This document shows, piece by piece, positions 37,230-48,498 of a stretch of DNA of 64,000 nucleotides. This DNA comes from Eucalyptus grandis (Eukaryota; Streptophyta; Magnoliopsida; Myrtales; Myrtaceae), in contig NC_052614.1 of the NCBI RefSeq assembly GCF_016545825.1, positions 35,496,072 through 35,560,071 of the forward strand, in the 5' to 3' direction. Position 1 is the first letter of the stretch. Every line of letters begins with the position of its first letter. The notes beneath the pieces were generated by a model. That model was not told the origin of the DNA. It worked only from the letters and a program-made list of their open reading frames with translations, and made no database searches. A program made the translations under genes and the position numbers.

Positions 37230-37790
37230 CTTAAATCTATCGTAACCAATCATTCCGATCAATTTTGACCAGACATTGATTATATGGATAATTTCTTAAT
37301 TATTTTCTTTTTTTTTCCTTTTTGCCCCTACCAGCTACCGCTCGTCCAAATCTGGCAAGGGGAGTGTTAACTATCCTCCCTAAATCTAGCAAGAGCGAGG
37401 CCTAGCGAGAGTAGCCTCACTTAGGTGAGGGTCAACGAAGGCCGCCTTCATTTGGGTGATTGCTACCTTCTCTTGGGTGGCCCTCATGGCCAACCACAAG
37501 GAAAAAAAAGAAAAAAAGGGAAGAAAGTAATAAAAAATAATAATTTTAAAAATTTTAAAAATTTGTAAAAATTATATTTGTCACGATAACCATGTCACTA
37601 GGATGGTTGGCATCCATGTTAACGATTTTCGGCCAAAATTAGATGGCATGACTAAATTGACAAATCGTCAAAATGTTTAGGACTAAATTGGTATAATTGA
37701 AAAATTTATGACTAAGTTGACCATCGTGCAATAGGTTTATGAATTTTTAAGTAGTTATTCATTTGCAAATATACTATAATATACATGAAA
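37230..37790. mobile_element. Inverted-repeat non-autonomous element with eroded GC-rich core
   Basis: The arms carry inverted copies of a 'not-quite' repeat seen elsewhere in the window: TCATTCCGATCAATTTTGACC on the left (37248-37268) against GGCCAAAATTAGATGGCATGA on the right (37632-37652), with ACTAAATTGACAAATCGTCA beside it. The core (37330-37490) is an AT-decayed version of the CTCGCC/GGCGAG-type sequence (AGCGAGGCCTAGCGAG). The boundaries are approximate and no target duplication was fixed. Confidence 0.55.
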
Positions 37791-37825
37791 CCAATTATGA
37801 AAATTGGTACCCACCCCCTAAACGA

Positions 37826-38889
37826 GGGAGAAGTACACTTTGGTGCCAAAAGTTTCCGTCAGATCACTTAAATGCCAAATCGGAGGAAAAACAATCACTT
37901 TGGTTCCACCGGTGAGAGATTCAAGTCAAAATGATTACATGGCTTTAAAAAAAAAAATCGACAAGGCGTTTAAACGACGTCGTTTTCTGTCCTCCTTAGG
38001 AAAATGACGTCGCACAACTCATTTGGGTTTTTATTTTTTTATTTGGGGATTGAAATTAGGGTTTTTTTGTCCGATCCTTGCCCAATGTCAACTACCGTTG
38101 CTTGGCTGCCATCGCTCAGCCTCCATCGCTCGGCCGCCGTCACTCGGCCAAAGTCGCTCAGCCTTCGTCGCTTGGCCACCGTCACTCGGCCAAAGTCACT
38201 CAGCCTCCGTCGCTCGACTGTCGTTGCTCGGCCTCCATTGTAGTAGCACCGTGTCCCAATCTCGGTAACATTTCACTAGCTTCAATGTCCTCAATTTCTT
38301 CAAGTCGGGTCGGCGTCCAGCAGCTCCGAGTGGGCATGGAGGGTGAGCCTATGGCAACTCTAGCCTTCGATCGTGAGCCAGTGGTGGCACATGAGGGAGC
38401 ACCGGCCTGGGTCGCCGGAGCCTAGGTACTAGAAGACGCAGGCCAAGCACTCGTCGGGGAGATGAGAGATGGAGAGGGAGAGATCGGGGGCGGTGCACTC
38501 GTTAGCGGTCTCCTCGAGCATTGGTTAGATTACGGCCTTCGACTTGGTCGCCGAGTGGCCGTCGTCGGGGTCGGGGTCGGAGCTGCGGCCACCAAGCGTG
38601 GGGGTTGTTGAGGACGGCGACTGGCCAGAGATTTAGGGTTTTGAATTGGGGGAGACGCACCAAATGGCGTTGTTTTGTTGTTTGAATGCTAACGGTACTC
38701 TTCGGTGAGCCACATTAGCTTTAAAAATTAATAAAAAAGTGTCATGTCAAATTTCTGGCCAACTAGATCGAAATTGGCACTAAAATGATCGTTTTTCAAA
38801 TTTTTTTGCACTTAAATGATCCGACGGAAACTTTTGGCATCAAAGTGAGCATTGTACACAACTTATAGCACTTATAGTGTACTTATCCC
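37826..38889. mobile_element. Mutator-like non-autonomous TIR element with GC-rich core
   Basis: The ends are GGGAGAAGTACACT on the left and AGTGTACTTATCCC on the right, with inverted arms further in (CCAAAAGTTTCCGTC against GACGGAAACTTTTGG). The nine bases CCTAAACGA flank it perfectly at 37817-37825 and 38890-38898. The left arm lacks about 40 bp that the right arm keeps between AGTACACT and the CCAAAAG motif. The interior (38080-38640) is GC-rich with tandem CGTCACTCGGCCAAAGTC-like units at about 38100-38240. No transposase is present. Confidence 0.85.
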
Positions 38890-38898
38890 CCTAAACGA

Positions 38899-39817
38899 CT
38901 ATAATAACTATTGAATAAATAAAAGGGATGACAGGTTATCCTGAATTTTGGGGTAAAATTATACGTTGGATGTAATCATTTTCTCTACAAATAAGCCCAC
39001 TACAAGTGGTTACATTAATCACCACTAAAAATTGCACCTCATTAACATTCCCATGCAATAACAAATTAAAAATTAAAGAGAAAAGAGAACTGATCTCATC
39101 TATGCAATTGGTACATCAAACATGGAGTTCTCTAATGTCTACGATGACTTTTAGACATCCATATTTTAAGAAAGACTTTCTGTACAAAAGTAACTAAATA
39201 TTTGCGTAGGCAAAGCAAATGCGTGGAAGCAAATTCAAGATATCCAAAGATGTATAGATAGAAGCCTTGTTTGAGGCGCTAGCTGTAGTGCCAACCATCG
39301 CCATCATCTGACGATCAGCGAAGTCGTCTGGCGACGACCGCAAACCCATGTTTGTGGTGAGGATCGGAAATCCTCACTATCATAAGCAGGCGAGGGTTGC
39401 AAATCCTGCGAAATCTAAGATGAGGGTCACAAGCCTCATCGCTTGGTCGGTAAGGAAGGACCGGCTATGTACCAATTAGTAGTGACGGTTGTCTGCACAC
39501 ATCGGAGCTCCAATGAGGATAAAAAAGCATATTGTCATTCAGCTAGAAATATTAAAGTCATCTTGAATTAAATTCATTTTGATTTCAATTGATCCAATCG
39601 GGTTTTTCTAGTTAAGTGCATACAAGTTATTCAGCTAGAAATATCGCTGGTAAAGTAAAGATAGGAAAGACCTAATCGTAATACTTAGAAACAAAGACCT
39701 AAAACTTGATCGCCCAAGTTAAGAGGCTTTCAACTTGATGGCATTCCATGCACAAAGTTTAAGGCTTCTTAAGTGTTGTTTCAAGAAACAATCTTAGATT
39801 ATAATTATGCAAAATAG
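38899..39817. other. Spacer with an isolated GC-core relic
   Basis: No gene. At about 39280-39460 a patch with CTGGCGACGACC, GAGGGTTGCAAATCC and GATGAGGGTCACAAGCC resembles the GC-rich cores of the neighbouring elements. I could not pair inverted arms around it. Confidence 0.4.
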
Positions 39818-39826
39818 ATTTTTATG

Positions 39827-41385
39827 AAGATAAGGATACTAGAAGTGCCAAAAGTTATTTACAAAACTCACTTTGTATCAAAAGTTTTTTTTTTTTTTTT
39901 TTTTCAGATTACTTAAATTCCACTTAAAAAAAAACAATCAATCAAATGCCAACTCCGATTTAGGTCATCGGAATTTCGACATTGCCATATTTTGTTAATT
40001 TCCCAATCTTACGTGGTTTGCCGGCGTGCTCAATAAACATATAACCCATAAACGATGTTGTCTAAAAATTGTAAATAATGATTGTTTGAATACCAAATTT
40101 TGTTTAAATTGATTACTTCAATGTCAAGCACACCACTTGAAAATGCTATATGGACTGGATTTATTAAATGATATGCCAAGTCATATAAAATTTTTAATTA
40201 TGAAAGCCACGCATTTTATTTTTCGTTCGAATTTCTCACTGTTGACACTTGAGTGATCGTTTTTCTCCAATTTGGCACTTAAGGGCCTGTTTGGTTGTGT
40301 TTCTTTTTTTTGTTTTTAAACACTTTTTTCTGTTTTTTTGTTCCTGGGAACAAAAAAGGAACAAAAACGCGTTTGGGTGCGTTTTTTTTTTTTGTTCTTT
40401 TTTTGTTCCCAGGAACAAAAAAAGAAACAGAAATAAGAAACACAAAATTTGTGTTTCTTATTTAAAACACATTTGAGAAACACATTTGAGAAACACATTT
40501 TATTTTCTTCTTCTTCTTTTTTCTTTCGTCGGTCGTCGGCCTCGGCCATGGCCGGCGACCGGCCGACGAGGGCCGGCGGCCTCGCCCGGCCACGGCGAGG
40601 CTCGCCGGCCCCCTCGTTGTCCCCGGCGAGGCCGAGGCTCGCCGTAGCCGGGCGAGGGTCGGCCTCGCCTTGGGCGGGCGAGCTCGCCCAGATCCGGCGA
40701 GGCCAACCTCGCGCCGGCCTGGGCGAGCTCGATCTCGCCCAGATCCGGCGAGGCCGAGCTCGCCCAGCGGTCGGCGAGCCTCGGCCTCACCGGATCTGGG
40801 CGAGTCGGCGTCGCCGGCGGTGGCCCGGCGGCGCGGCCTCGCCGGCCGCTAGGCGAGCTCGGCCCTCCGGATGCGGGCGAGCTTGAGCTCGCCCGGCCAA
40901 GGCAAGGCCGACCCTCGCCCGGCCTACGGCGAGCCTCGGCCTTGCCGGGGGACGGAGAGGGGGCCGGCGAGCCTTGCCGTGGCCGGGCGAGGCCGGGCCC
41001 CGTCGGCCGGTCGCCGGCCATGGCCGAGGCCGGCGACCGGCCAAAAAAGAAAAAAAAGGAAAAAGAAAAAAAAAAAAAAAAAGAAAAAAAGAAAAAAAAA
41101 AAAAAAAGAAAAAAAATTATACAAATTTACCAAACGTGTTTCTGTTTATTTTTTATTTCCGGAACAAGTTTACCAAACGTGTTTCTGTTTATTTTTATTT
41201 CCGAACAAGTTTTTTTTGTTCAAAAATTGTTCCCCGAACAGAAACACTTTTTTTTTATTTATGTTCCCTTGAACAATTTTTAAACAGAAACGCAAACAAA
41301 CGCACCCTAAGTGATCCGGTGTACACTTTTAACACTAAAGTGAGTGTTGTATACAACTTTTAATACTTTTAGTGTTCTTTTACCA
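39827..41385. mobile_element. Mutator-like TIR element, interrupted by a nested element
   Basis: The arms begin GATAAGGATACTAGAAGTGC on the left and, inverted, GGTAAAAGAACACTAAAAG on the right. ATTTTTATG flanks both sides perfectly (39818-39826 and 41386-41394), a 9-bp target duplication. Without the nested 1025-bp element and its 3-bp duplication, the host is about 531 bp, MITE size. The sequence between the arms holds no ORF. Confidence 0.8.
40283..41307. mobile_element. Nested PIF/Harbinger-like non-autonomous element with GC-rich core
   Basis: It starts GGGCCTGTTTGGTTG and ends CAAACAAACGCACCC; the inverted ends match at about 16 of 21 positions. TAA lies on both sides (40280-40282 and 41308-41310), the 3-bp duplication typical of PIF/Harbinger and Tourist elements. 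Removing it restores GGCACTTAAGTGATCC, a motif also found in other elements here. The arms hold T-rich copies of GTTTCTGTTT and GTTCC(C)GGAACA. The core (40540-41040) is an extremely GC-rich set of GGCGAGGC/GCCTCGCC units, open in most frames on both strands, which I treat as non-coding. Confidence 0.85.
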
Positions 41386-41701
41386 ATTTTTATGCTTCTA
41401 TCTCTTTTTCTGCTCTATTCTCTTCTTTCTAGTTAAGGTCATGTGCACATTAAAATCTAAAATTAATTTACCAAGTCAAGAGTACTAAGTAGATCAATTT
41501 AGATTAATCCCTAGAGTTTCACTTATCATGAAAAAGACTTGAGCAACCCAAAATTTAGTCAACTTCAGGTAAAACAAACAAAACAGAAAATTAACAACTC
41601 TTGTCTTTAAATCGACAGAACCCATTGATAGAAACTAGCAGAGTTCAATAATTCTTCATTTATTCCACCAAGAAGAATAGAATGCATGTAGCAAGCCACA
41701 C

Positions 41702-41815
41702 CATAGTTAAAAAGACACATGGTAAGAATCGAAGGAAATGTGACTTAAAAATATTACACATAGTTAAAAAGACACATGGTAAGAATCGAAGGAAATGTGA
41801 CTTAAAAAATATTAC
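41702..41815 (+). repeat. Tandem duplication, 57-bp unit
   Basis: Two copies of a segment starting CATAGTTAAAAAGACACATG lie head to tail at 41702 and 41759. They are nearly identical, differing by one added A near the end, so the duplication is recent. Confidence 0.9.
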
Positions 41816-43127
41816 TCTTGGCCACATTTGGCTTGCTTAATAAAAAAAAAAAAAAAAAAACATAAGCTTAAGTGTATAGGTGTTCTAATCCAAAAGCTTC
41901 AAGTGGTCGATAGAAGTGGCCTAAGAAGAGTAGCTATGAGGAGATATTTTGATTGAAAAAAGACAGCTTATTCTTCGACCAAGTAAAATGAATGGCTGAG
42001 AGTTAAACTAGAGCATTAATGGGATAAAGTTATAATATGTGATATAATACATGATATCATTGCTAGGATAAGTTCAATGTTGCATGTGGGTTATAATAAT
42101 TCGTGGAAAGGGACAGAGAGGTGGTAAAAATTAAATAGGGACAAATGACTCAAATCATATGGTTCCAAAGTAAATCAGTACGTGAATAAGGAAAATAATG
42201 CCCATTCTAAACATTGATAATACGGAATAATACTGTAAACCCATTATAACGTTTGGCAAAAATTACCGAACACTAAGAGAGACTCAACTTAGTAAATCTC
42301 CAACCTACTACTCATCCAATACACAATCTCGGAGTGTATCAGTTTACGTTAACAACCAATATATATGTTTCATTGCCACTAAATATAATTGACCCAAGAG
42401 CAAATTTATAAATTTAATTCTAATGGAATCACTTTCCAAAAACAACAGACATAAAAATACATTTTGAATCCCCTGAGTACTACAACTTATTAATCCAACT
42501 GAAATTTCCAATTTTGATATTTATTGCATTCATTTTTATATATTAATTGATGTAGGAATTTTTTGGATGTCAAAATATAACCTAGCCACCTAAGACCATG
42601 ACATGGTACACCCTGGTCGCTTGCCAAGTCACAATCGTGACCACGCCAAAGCAACGGCACGATCGATTGGTCACGGTCATATATCAGATCTAAGCAACAG
42701 TGATGAACAAGGTCGTCTAGTCTTGTTAGTACCTCAGATCTTGCCATGCCATTACTTGGTGATGAGGGCCTCATCGTTGCCGCTACTCGGTCACTCAAAC
42801 CTAGCCACGGTCACGGCCATGACTGAGGTTATGATTAAAATTTAAGGAATAAAATAGGCTACGAAAACTCCATGAAGGGTGGCATAATGGGTGGTGGCGG
42901 CGACAACTTGCAGCCGTACCTCGACAAGCGGCGGCGAGGGGTCAAATGGAGGGAGGGAGGGAGAGAGTTGTATTACTGTTTTTATGTGTATGTCAGACCA
43001 TATACATGCTCGTTTGCTTGTGTTAGTTTTTCCCTCTCCAGTCTCAGCAAAATTCGAAGATAGTGAAAGAGGTAGGATTGAACCTAATTGTGCATTGAAT
43101 AGGGGTAAAATGTTCATGTGAAATTGG

Positions 43128-43790
43128 AATTAACTCATAAAATGTGCTTTTTGACACAATGATAACATTTAACATTGGAATGCTAATGTTAAGCTTGTTA
43201 AGGTGAGAGCACTACCAGAATGAGTGACATTCTAGAAAAGTGCCTACATGTACTCTAAATGTCAATACCTTAAAACTTGATATTGCACTAGTCAAAGTAG
43301 AAACGACCTCAAGTTATTTAATCTAGAGGTATCACATTATGTAATATTAGAGCGGGACCACCTCTAGTAGGCATATGATTTAAGGACAAACTGCACGAAG
43401 ACTGATGGGCTTGTAACGACCTGGCCCAACAATGGCGGGAAGTGGTCATTGAGCCAAGAGGGTGTAGACAAGAAGCAGCTCCCGATGGGTTTCTAAGATG
43501 GTAAAGGGAATTGCAATGAATGAAATTGCATATTGAACATAGAGAGAGCACTCCTAAATTATATATGCAAAATGGGATTAACTTATAAGAAGAGGCATCT
43601 TTTGACATAAAGATGACGTTTAGCATTAGAACTTCAATGTTAAGCATGTTCATGTAAGAACACTACCAAGATGCTAAAAAAATACCCACAGATCCACCAA
43701 AGAATAAAGCTATGAGACTCAGTATTGAATGACAAAAGTGGACAATACTTCAAATGAGTTAATTTAGGGATGTCACATCGAGAATCCCTC
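43128..43790 (+). repeat. Pair of diverged direct repeats about 447 bp apart
   Basis: TTAACTCATAAAATGTGC...GATAACATTTAACATTGGAATGCTAATGTTAAGC (43128 onward) corresponds to TTAACTTATAAGAAGAGGC...GATGACGTTTAGCATTAGAACTTCAATGTTAAGC (43576 onward). The copies stay alignable for about 200 bp with many substitutions. The unit could be an old tandem duplication or a pair of short LTRs. No primer site or termini were found, so I leave the type open. Confidence 0.6.
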
Positions 43791-43929
43791 ACCGGCATCC
43801 TATCCTTGCTTGTAATTCATTCCTTCAAAATGTAGGATTTTTTTATAGACTAATCCTAATAAGAGTGGGATTATTGATTCTTTCCTTTGATTCATAATGT
43901 CGTGAGCATAGGTTGTGATCCATGTATTG

Positions 43930-44275
43930 ATTAGGTTTCTTAACTTAAGTAGGTTTTTGAATCTAAATTGGTTTCCTAATCTGAGTAGGGTTCCTAGTTT
44001 GAATAGATTTCCTAATCTAATAGTCTAAATAGATCTCTTCATTTAAGTAGTATTCCTAGGTGAATTAGAATTCTTAGTTTAAGTAAGTTTCTTAATTCAA
44101 GTATGATTTCTAGTCCAAACAAGATTTCTATTTCAAGTAAGACTCCTAGTTCAAACAGGATTCATAACTCAAACAAGTTTCCTATTTCAAATAGGATCCC
44201 TCATTCAAATAATATTCCCGATCTAAGCAGGTTTTCCTAGTTTAGGTTGATCTCCTAATTTGAGTGAGTTTCATG
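43930..44275 (+). repeat. Degenerate minisatellite, about 20-bp unit
   Basis: About 17 imperfect head-to-tail copies of a unit like TTCCTAGTTCAAACAGGA fill the stretch. Variants include TTCCTAATCTGAGTAGGG and TTCCTATTTCAAATAGGA. Units vary from 18 to 22 bp. No reading frame is kept across it. Confidence 0.85.
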
Positions 44276-44410
44276 GTAAAATTTAGTTATGATAAGATTA
44301 GATTTTCTTTTATTCAGCCAATGTGCATTATGTGTAGTTGTTCAATATTCGCCTATTATGACCCCAGTTCTACTTTCCTTGTGAAAAACCTCAAGAAATT
44401 AATATCTTAA

Positions 44411-45128
44411 GATTGCGTTTGGTAGTCAGGATAAATTCGGGATATGATATGATTTATCCTATCATACGTTTGGTGCTCGCTCAGGACATGATAAAGTTGG
44501 ATATAATGGGGATATATGTAGGATAAAATTATCCCATGGGGTAGATGAGATAAAGATGGATATGATTTCTAATATCCATAATAGGAAAGTTATTTTTCTC
44601 GAATAACAAACTTATTAAGTTAACAAAATTAACATTATATTTCAATATAATAATATTTGAATTATAATTTAAAAAATAAAAAACAAATTTATTTTTAATT
44701 AATCTTATTTCAATTTATATATTCAACTTTAATTATATCTTATAATAAACATTCAATCTATAAATTAGATATTTATATTTATTATATATTTTAGGTATGT
44801 TAGTACAGTTTACTATTTGATAAAATTTTATTAAAGAATGATGAAAGGGGAAAAAAGAACTAATATAAAAATAGGAAAAATAAAATAAAAATAAATTAAG
44901 GAATAGTGTTGCAAGATATTTTCACCATCTCTGTTTATGAACATTTATGTTCATTTATAATGACATGCCATTTATATTAGAAAAATTTATATGATATGAT
45001 GTAAATATATCCGACTTTAATACTGCGATTCACCAAATAATGAATATGATATAAAAAAATCTTATGATTTCATATCATGTCCTATCTAGTCCTATCCCGA
45101 TTAAAAATCCAGATGACCAAACATAGCC
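44411..45128. mobile_element. Tourist-like inverted-repeat element (about 720 bp)
   Basis: The left end GATTGCGTTTGGTAGTCAGG and the right end (inverted) GGCTATGTTTGGTCATCTGG are matched. The next motifs, GGATATGATATGATTTATCC on the left and CATATCATGTCCTATC on the right, are also inverted. The flanks are TAA on the left and TAG on the right, so a 3-bp PIF-type duplication is possible but imperfect. The middle is AT-rich with no ORF. Confidence 0.65.
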
Positions 45129-47309
45129 TAGACAACAAGTGTGGTGGCTAAAGGTAGCCATAATTGCTCCCTATATTGTGTTTAATGATATTTTGTTCAT
45201 CTTTTTGTAAGAGAATGAATGAGAATAAATACAAGAAAGAGGAGCAGTGCTAGGGTTCCGATTATAATAACAAAATATAGAAAATATACAGAAAATATAC
45301 AAAGACTAATCAGGGAAATAATTATGGAGGAAATTTCTGCTAGCTGTAGCCTTACTATCTAACACCTTGTACCCTTATTGGTTGAATATTACTTTATTGT
45401 TATTATTGCTTGAGAATCATGCACGATCATCATATTCCAAAAGTTAAAGGCTTTAGGTTATGAAATTGATGAAAACGCATACTAAATGTTTTCATATAGA
45501 GAGGAGATACTTAAAAGAGTGTCGAATTTATCTAGCGTAACCAAATTCCTATATTCAGAATCTCTAATTTGTAAGAGTAAGATGGACTCTTACGTCCTAT
45601 TTGGGTCTCTAATCAGCCCATAAAATGTTAATGGTAGCTTCAAAGCAAATTGATTAATTATTTGAAAGACGAAACAAAGTTGGAATCAATAGGCTTTGAG
45701 AAGGTCTGTGCTATGCATAGGCGCCATCACACAAGATGGACTATTTATGCCTACTTAACAATTTGTCAACTCCCTCAGGAATATCACATTGGGAGGATCG
45801 CGACACCCATGTAATGACTCATGGATGAATGACATGAGATCATACACGCATTTGACGTCCGACATGAGTAATTTTATTGCACAAAATATTCAAAGAAGGT
45901 TAGCCACAATGGAAACTGGCATTGTGTAATCCCAATTTGTATTAGCGAGTTGTGATGACTCTAACAACGCAATCGTTTTCACTATTGCAAAAGCAAAACA
46001 CAAATTTTTACGTTCATATCAAATTTTATAATATTATTAAAAAAATTTAAGAAAATCATGAAAAAGTTATATATTGCTATCATGTGTCATCTTCGGAAGG
46101 ACGGAAAAAAGTGAATTTTGTATTGGAAATTTATTGAATATATCAATTTCAAATGAAAATATAAATCAAACACCTCCTTATTCGCTGGCAATTCGCCCCT
46201 TTACCTTAATTTATTCCATGCCCACATTTTCGTGGCAACTGTCGAATCTCGAATAAAAGTTGTAGGCCAAGACCTTTCGCCATGGGAAATGAAGCATGTT
46301 TCTGTGGCAAGGAACTTTTTTTACCAGACTTAAAAACTTTTGACTTGCCTTGCTCTTTCTCTGACATCACCTCTCCAGCTCATGCATGCATCAGCAGCTG
46401 CGCAGAATCAAAGTGACATGTGTCAGGAAAAGAAAAAATCTGGTATGCTCGAGCCCAGCCTGATGCACATGTGTGGCTGGCGATCACTCCGCCGTCCATC
46501 GAAATCCCAAATTCGCGACCCCCGCGTCGTGCTTCATGATTGGCGGAATCGATGACTTCGAAATCGCATGTGAGGATGAAAGCGAAACGAGGTGATAATT
46601 GGCAGTAGCGTTCAAAGTTGGAGCCCGAATCGGCATCCATATCCATTGGCGTGGTGTGGACATAGATTTTTTGTAATGGTTGACTTCTTATTGACTTGAG
46701 GGACATAATGGGGAAAGACATGTTTCTTCGAAACTCAGAAGAAGCGACTGGAAAGGGAACTACCCTTTTTTAGGGGATGAATACAAGTTGGTCACCTTCG
46801 TGCCATTTTCGCGCGAAAGTCCAAGGAAATTGCGCCACCCTTTTGAAGTAAATGCATTTATATTGGGACTTTTCTTTTATACGGTACACATACGGATGGA
46901 ATGGAAAAAGGCGTTACACAAGAAAGAGTTATATACAAGTTTCAATTTCAATAGATAGATGTACTTTTTATACCGTACACATACGCACGGTATGGAGAAA
47001 TTTTTTACACAAGTTAAATTTAGGCGTTGATATATATACAAGTTTCAATTCAGTAAATAGATATACTTCGTTTACAGATGAAAGTTTTTATTTAGGCAAA
47101 AAATAAAAATAAAATTGGAGCACACGTATTAATGGGACGGAAGGATACCCATTCAGTTGACTTAGACTTTCCAAAGCGTGGTGGGACAAAGCGGGGATGC
47201 AATCGATGGTCCTCCTCGTGTACCATGTTCGAGGACATCTGTGCATTGAGTACCGACAAAGTAGTGGGCACGACACTTATTAATGCATTATGTCATCTCA
47301 TGTAAGCAA
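45129..47309. other. Unassigned stretch
   Basis: No gene or clear repeat. A 113-codon minus ORF at 46721-46380 has no motif that I recognise, and nothing else suggests an exon there. Two TTTATACGGTACACATACG-like strings near 46875 and 46970 are a short local duplication. Confidence 0.4.
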
Positions 47310-47318
47310 TTATTAATA

Positions 47319-47823
47319 GGGTTAATACCCTGAAAAACTCTAAATCAGTATAATTGTGACAAATTTATACCAAATTATTGTTTTGACCACAAAAAACCCT
47401 AAACTAGTATATCTTTGACAAATTTACCCCAAACTGGTATACTTGTGACAAATTTACCCTCTGTTAGTTTTTGTTAAATTTTGACTAAGTTAAATGACAC
47501 GTGACAGTTGACTAGTATACTAATTTGTGATTTTACACTCTGTTTGTCACTGTTTACAATTTTTGTGATTTTTTGGTGATATTAATCCAATTTAATGGAG
47601 TGTATATTTGTCACAAATTTACCAGTTTATGGTTTTTTGCGGTCGAATAAATTAGTGTGGGGTAAATTTGTCATAAATGTACAAATTTAGGGTTTTTTTT
47701 TACGATTAATCTGGGTAAATTTGTTACCGGTGTACTAGTTTGAGATTTTTCATGATCAAAAAAATAATTTTTGGTAAATTTGTCATTGGTGTACTAGTTT
47801 AGGGTTTTTCAAGGTATTAACCC
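47319..47823. mobile_element. Mutator-like MITE, GGGTTAATACC family (copy 1)
   Basis: The ends are GGGTTAATACCCTGAAAAAC and, inverted, GGGTTAATACCTTGAAAAAC. TTATTAATA flanks both sides perfectly (47310-47318 and 47824-47832). Each arm is built from repeated units of about 35 bp carrying CCCTAAACTAGTATA and TTGTGACAAATTTACC. The middle (about 47470-47580) is short and AT-rich. The 505-bp element has no coding capacity. Confidence 0.9.
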
Positions 47824-48204
47824 TTATTAATACTATCGTGAAGGGATATACGTAGAACAACTTACAAACATGGAAATACAAAAACGAAAAAGGCATTCTC
47901 AGAGTTACCATATGACATGGAGCTAGCTCGAATTGGGTTGATTAAAATGGCAACAGTGGTATTTCGAGGGTTAAAAGGAACTTACCTTCTGCAACTCAAG
48001 TTTATCTCCTCTTGTTAGGAGGCTCAATCAATCATTTTCAGTAGAGAAAATCACACCACAAGCCCTAAATCTTATCTACAGAGTACAGTTGAATTATAAA
48101 CCTTTCAATTAGTTTACTCAAGTCATAAAACTTTTATTAAAAGTTGCAGTAAGTTCTAAGCATATTAGGTATTGTTCATCAAAAAGATTTGGTTACACCC
48201 ACAT

Positions 48205-48456
48205 AGGGAAAAGTATTAAAAAAGTCATAAACCTATTATATTGATGTCAATTCAATTTTAAGCCTTATTCACATTGGTATCAATGCAGTCCATACGGCCA
48301 ATTTTGACTAGCGAGCACTGATGTGGATGCTAGCCGGTCTTGTCTGTTCGATGTAGGTCATTCAACCAATGTGGACTTGGCAATTTTTTAAATAATTTTT
48401 CATTTTGAATTTTTTATTAATTTTTTCTTTTTCTTTTCGTTTCTCTTTCTCCTTTT

Positions 48457-48498
<42 letters not shown>

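Noticed and set aside
40449..41363. ORFs up to 173 codons in the nested element's GC core
   Set aside because: They are Arg/Pro/Ala-rich in all frames and made by GGCGAGG repeats; there is no gene signal.
46380..46721. 113-codon minus ORF
   Set aside because: No domain or codon pattern that I recognise, and no neighbouring exon.
48460..48496. (CT)n run that could be a promoter element
   Set aside because: It is a simple microsatellite inside transposon debris with no gene downstream.
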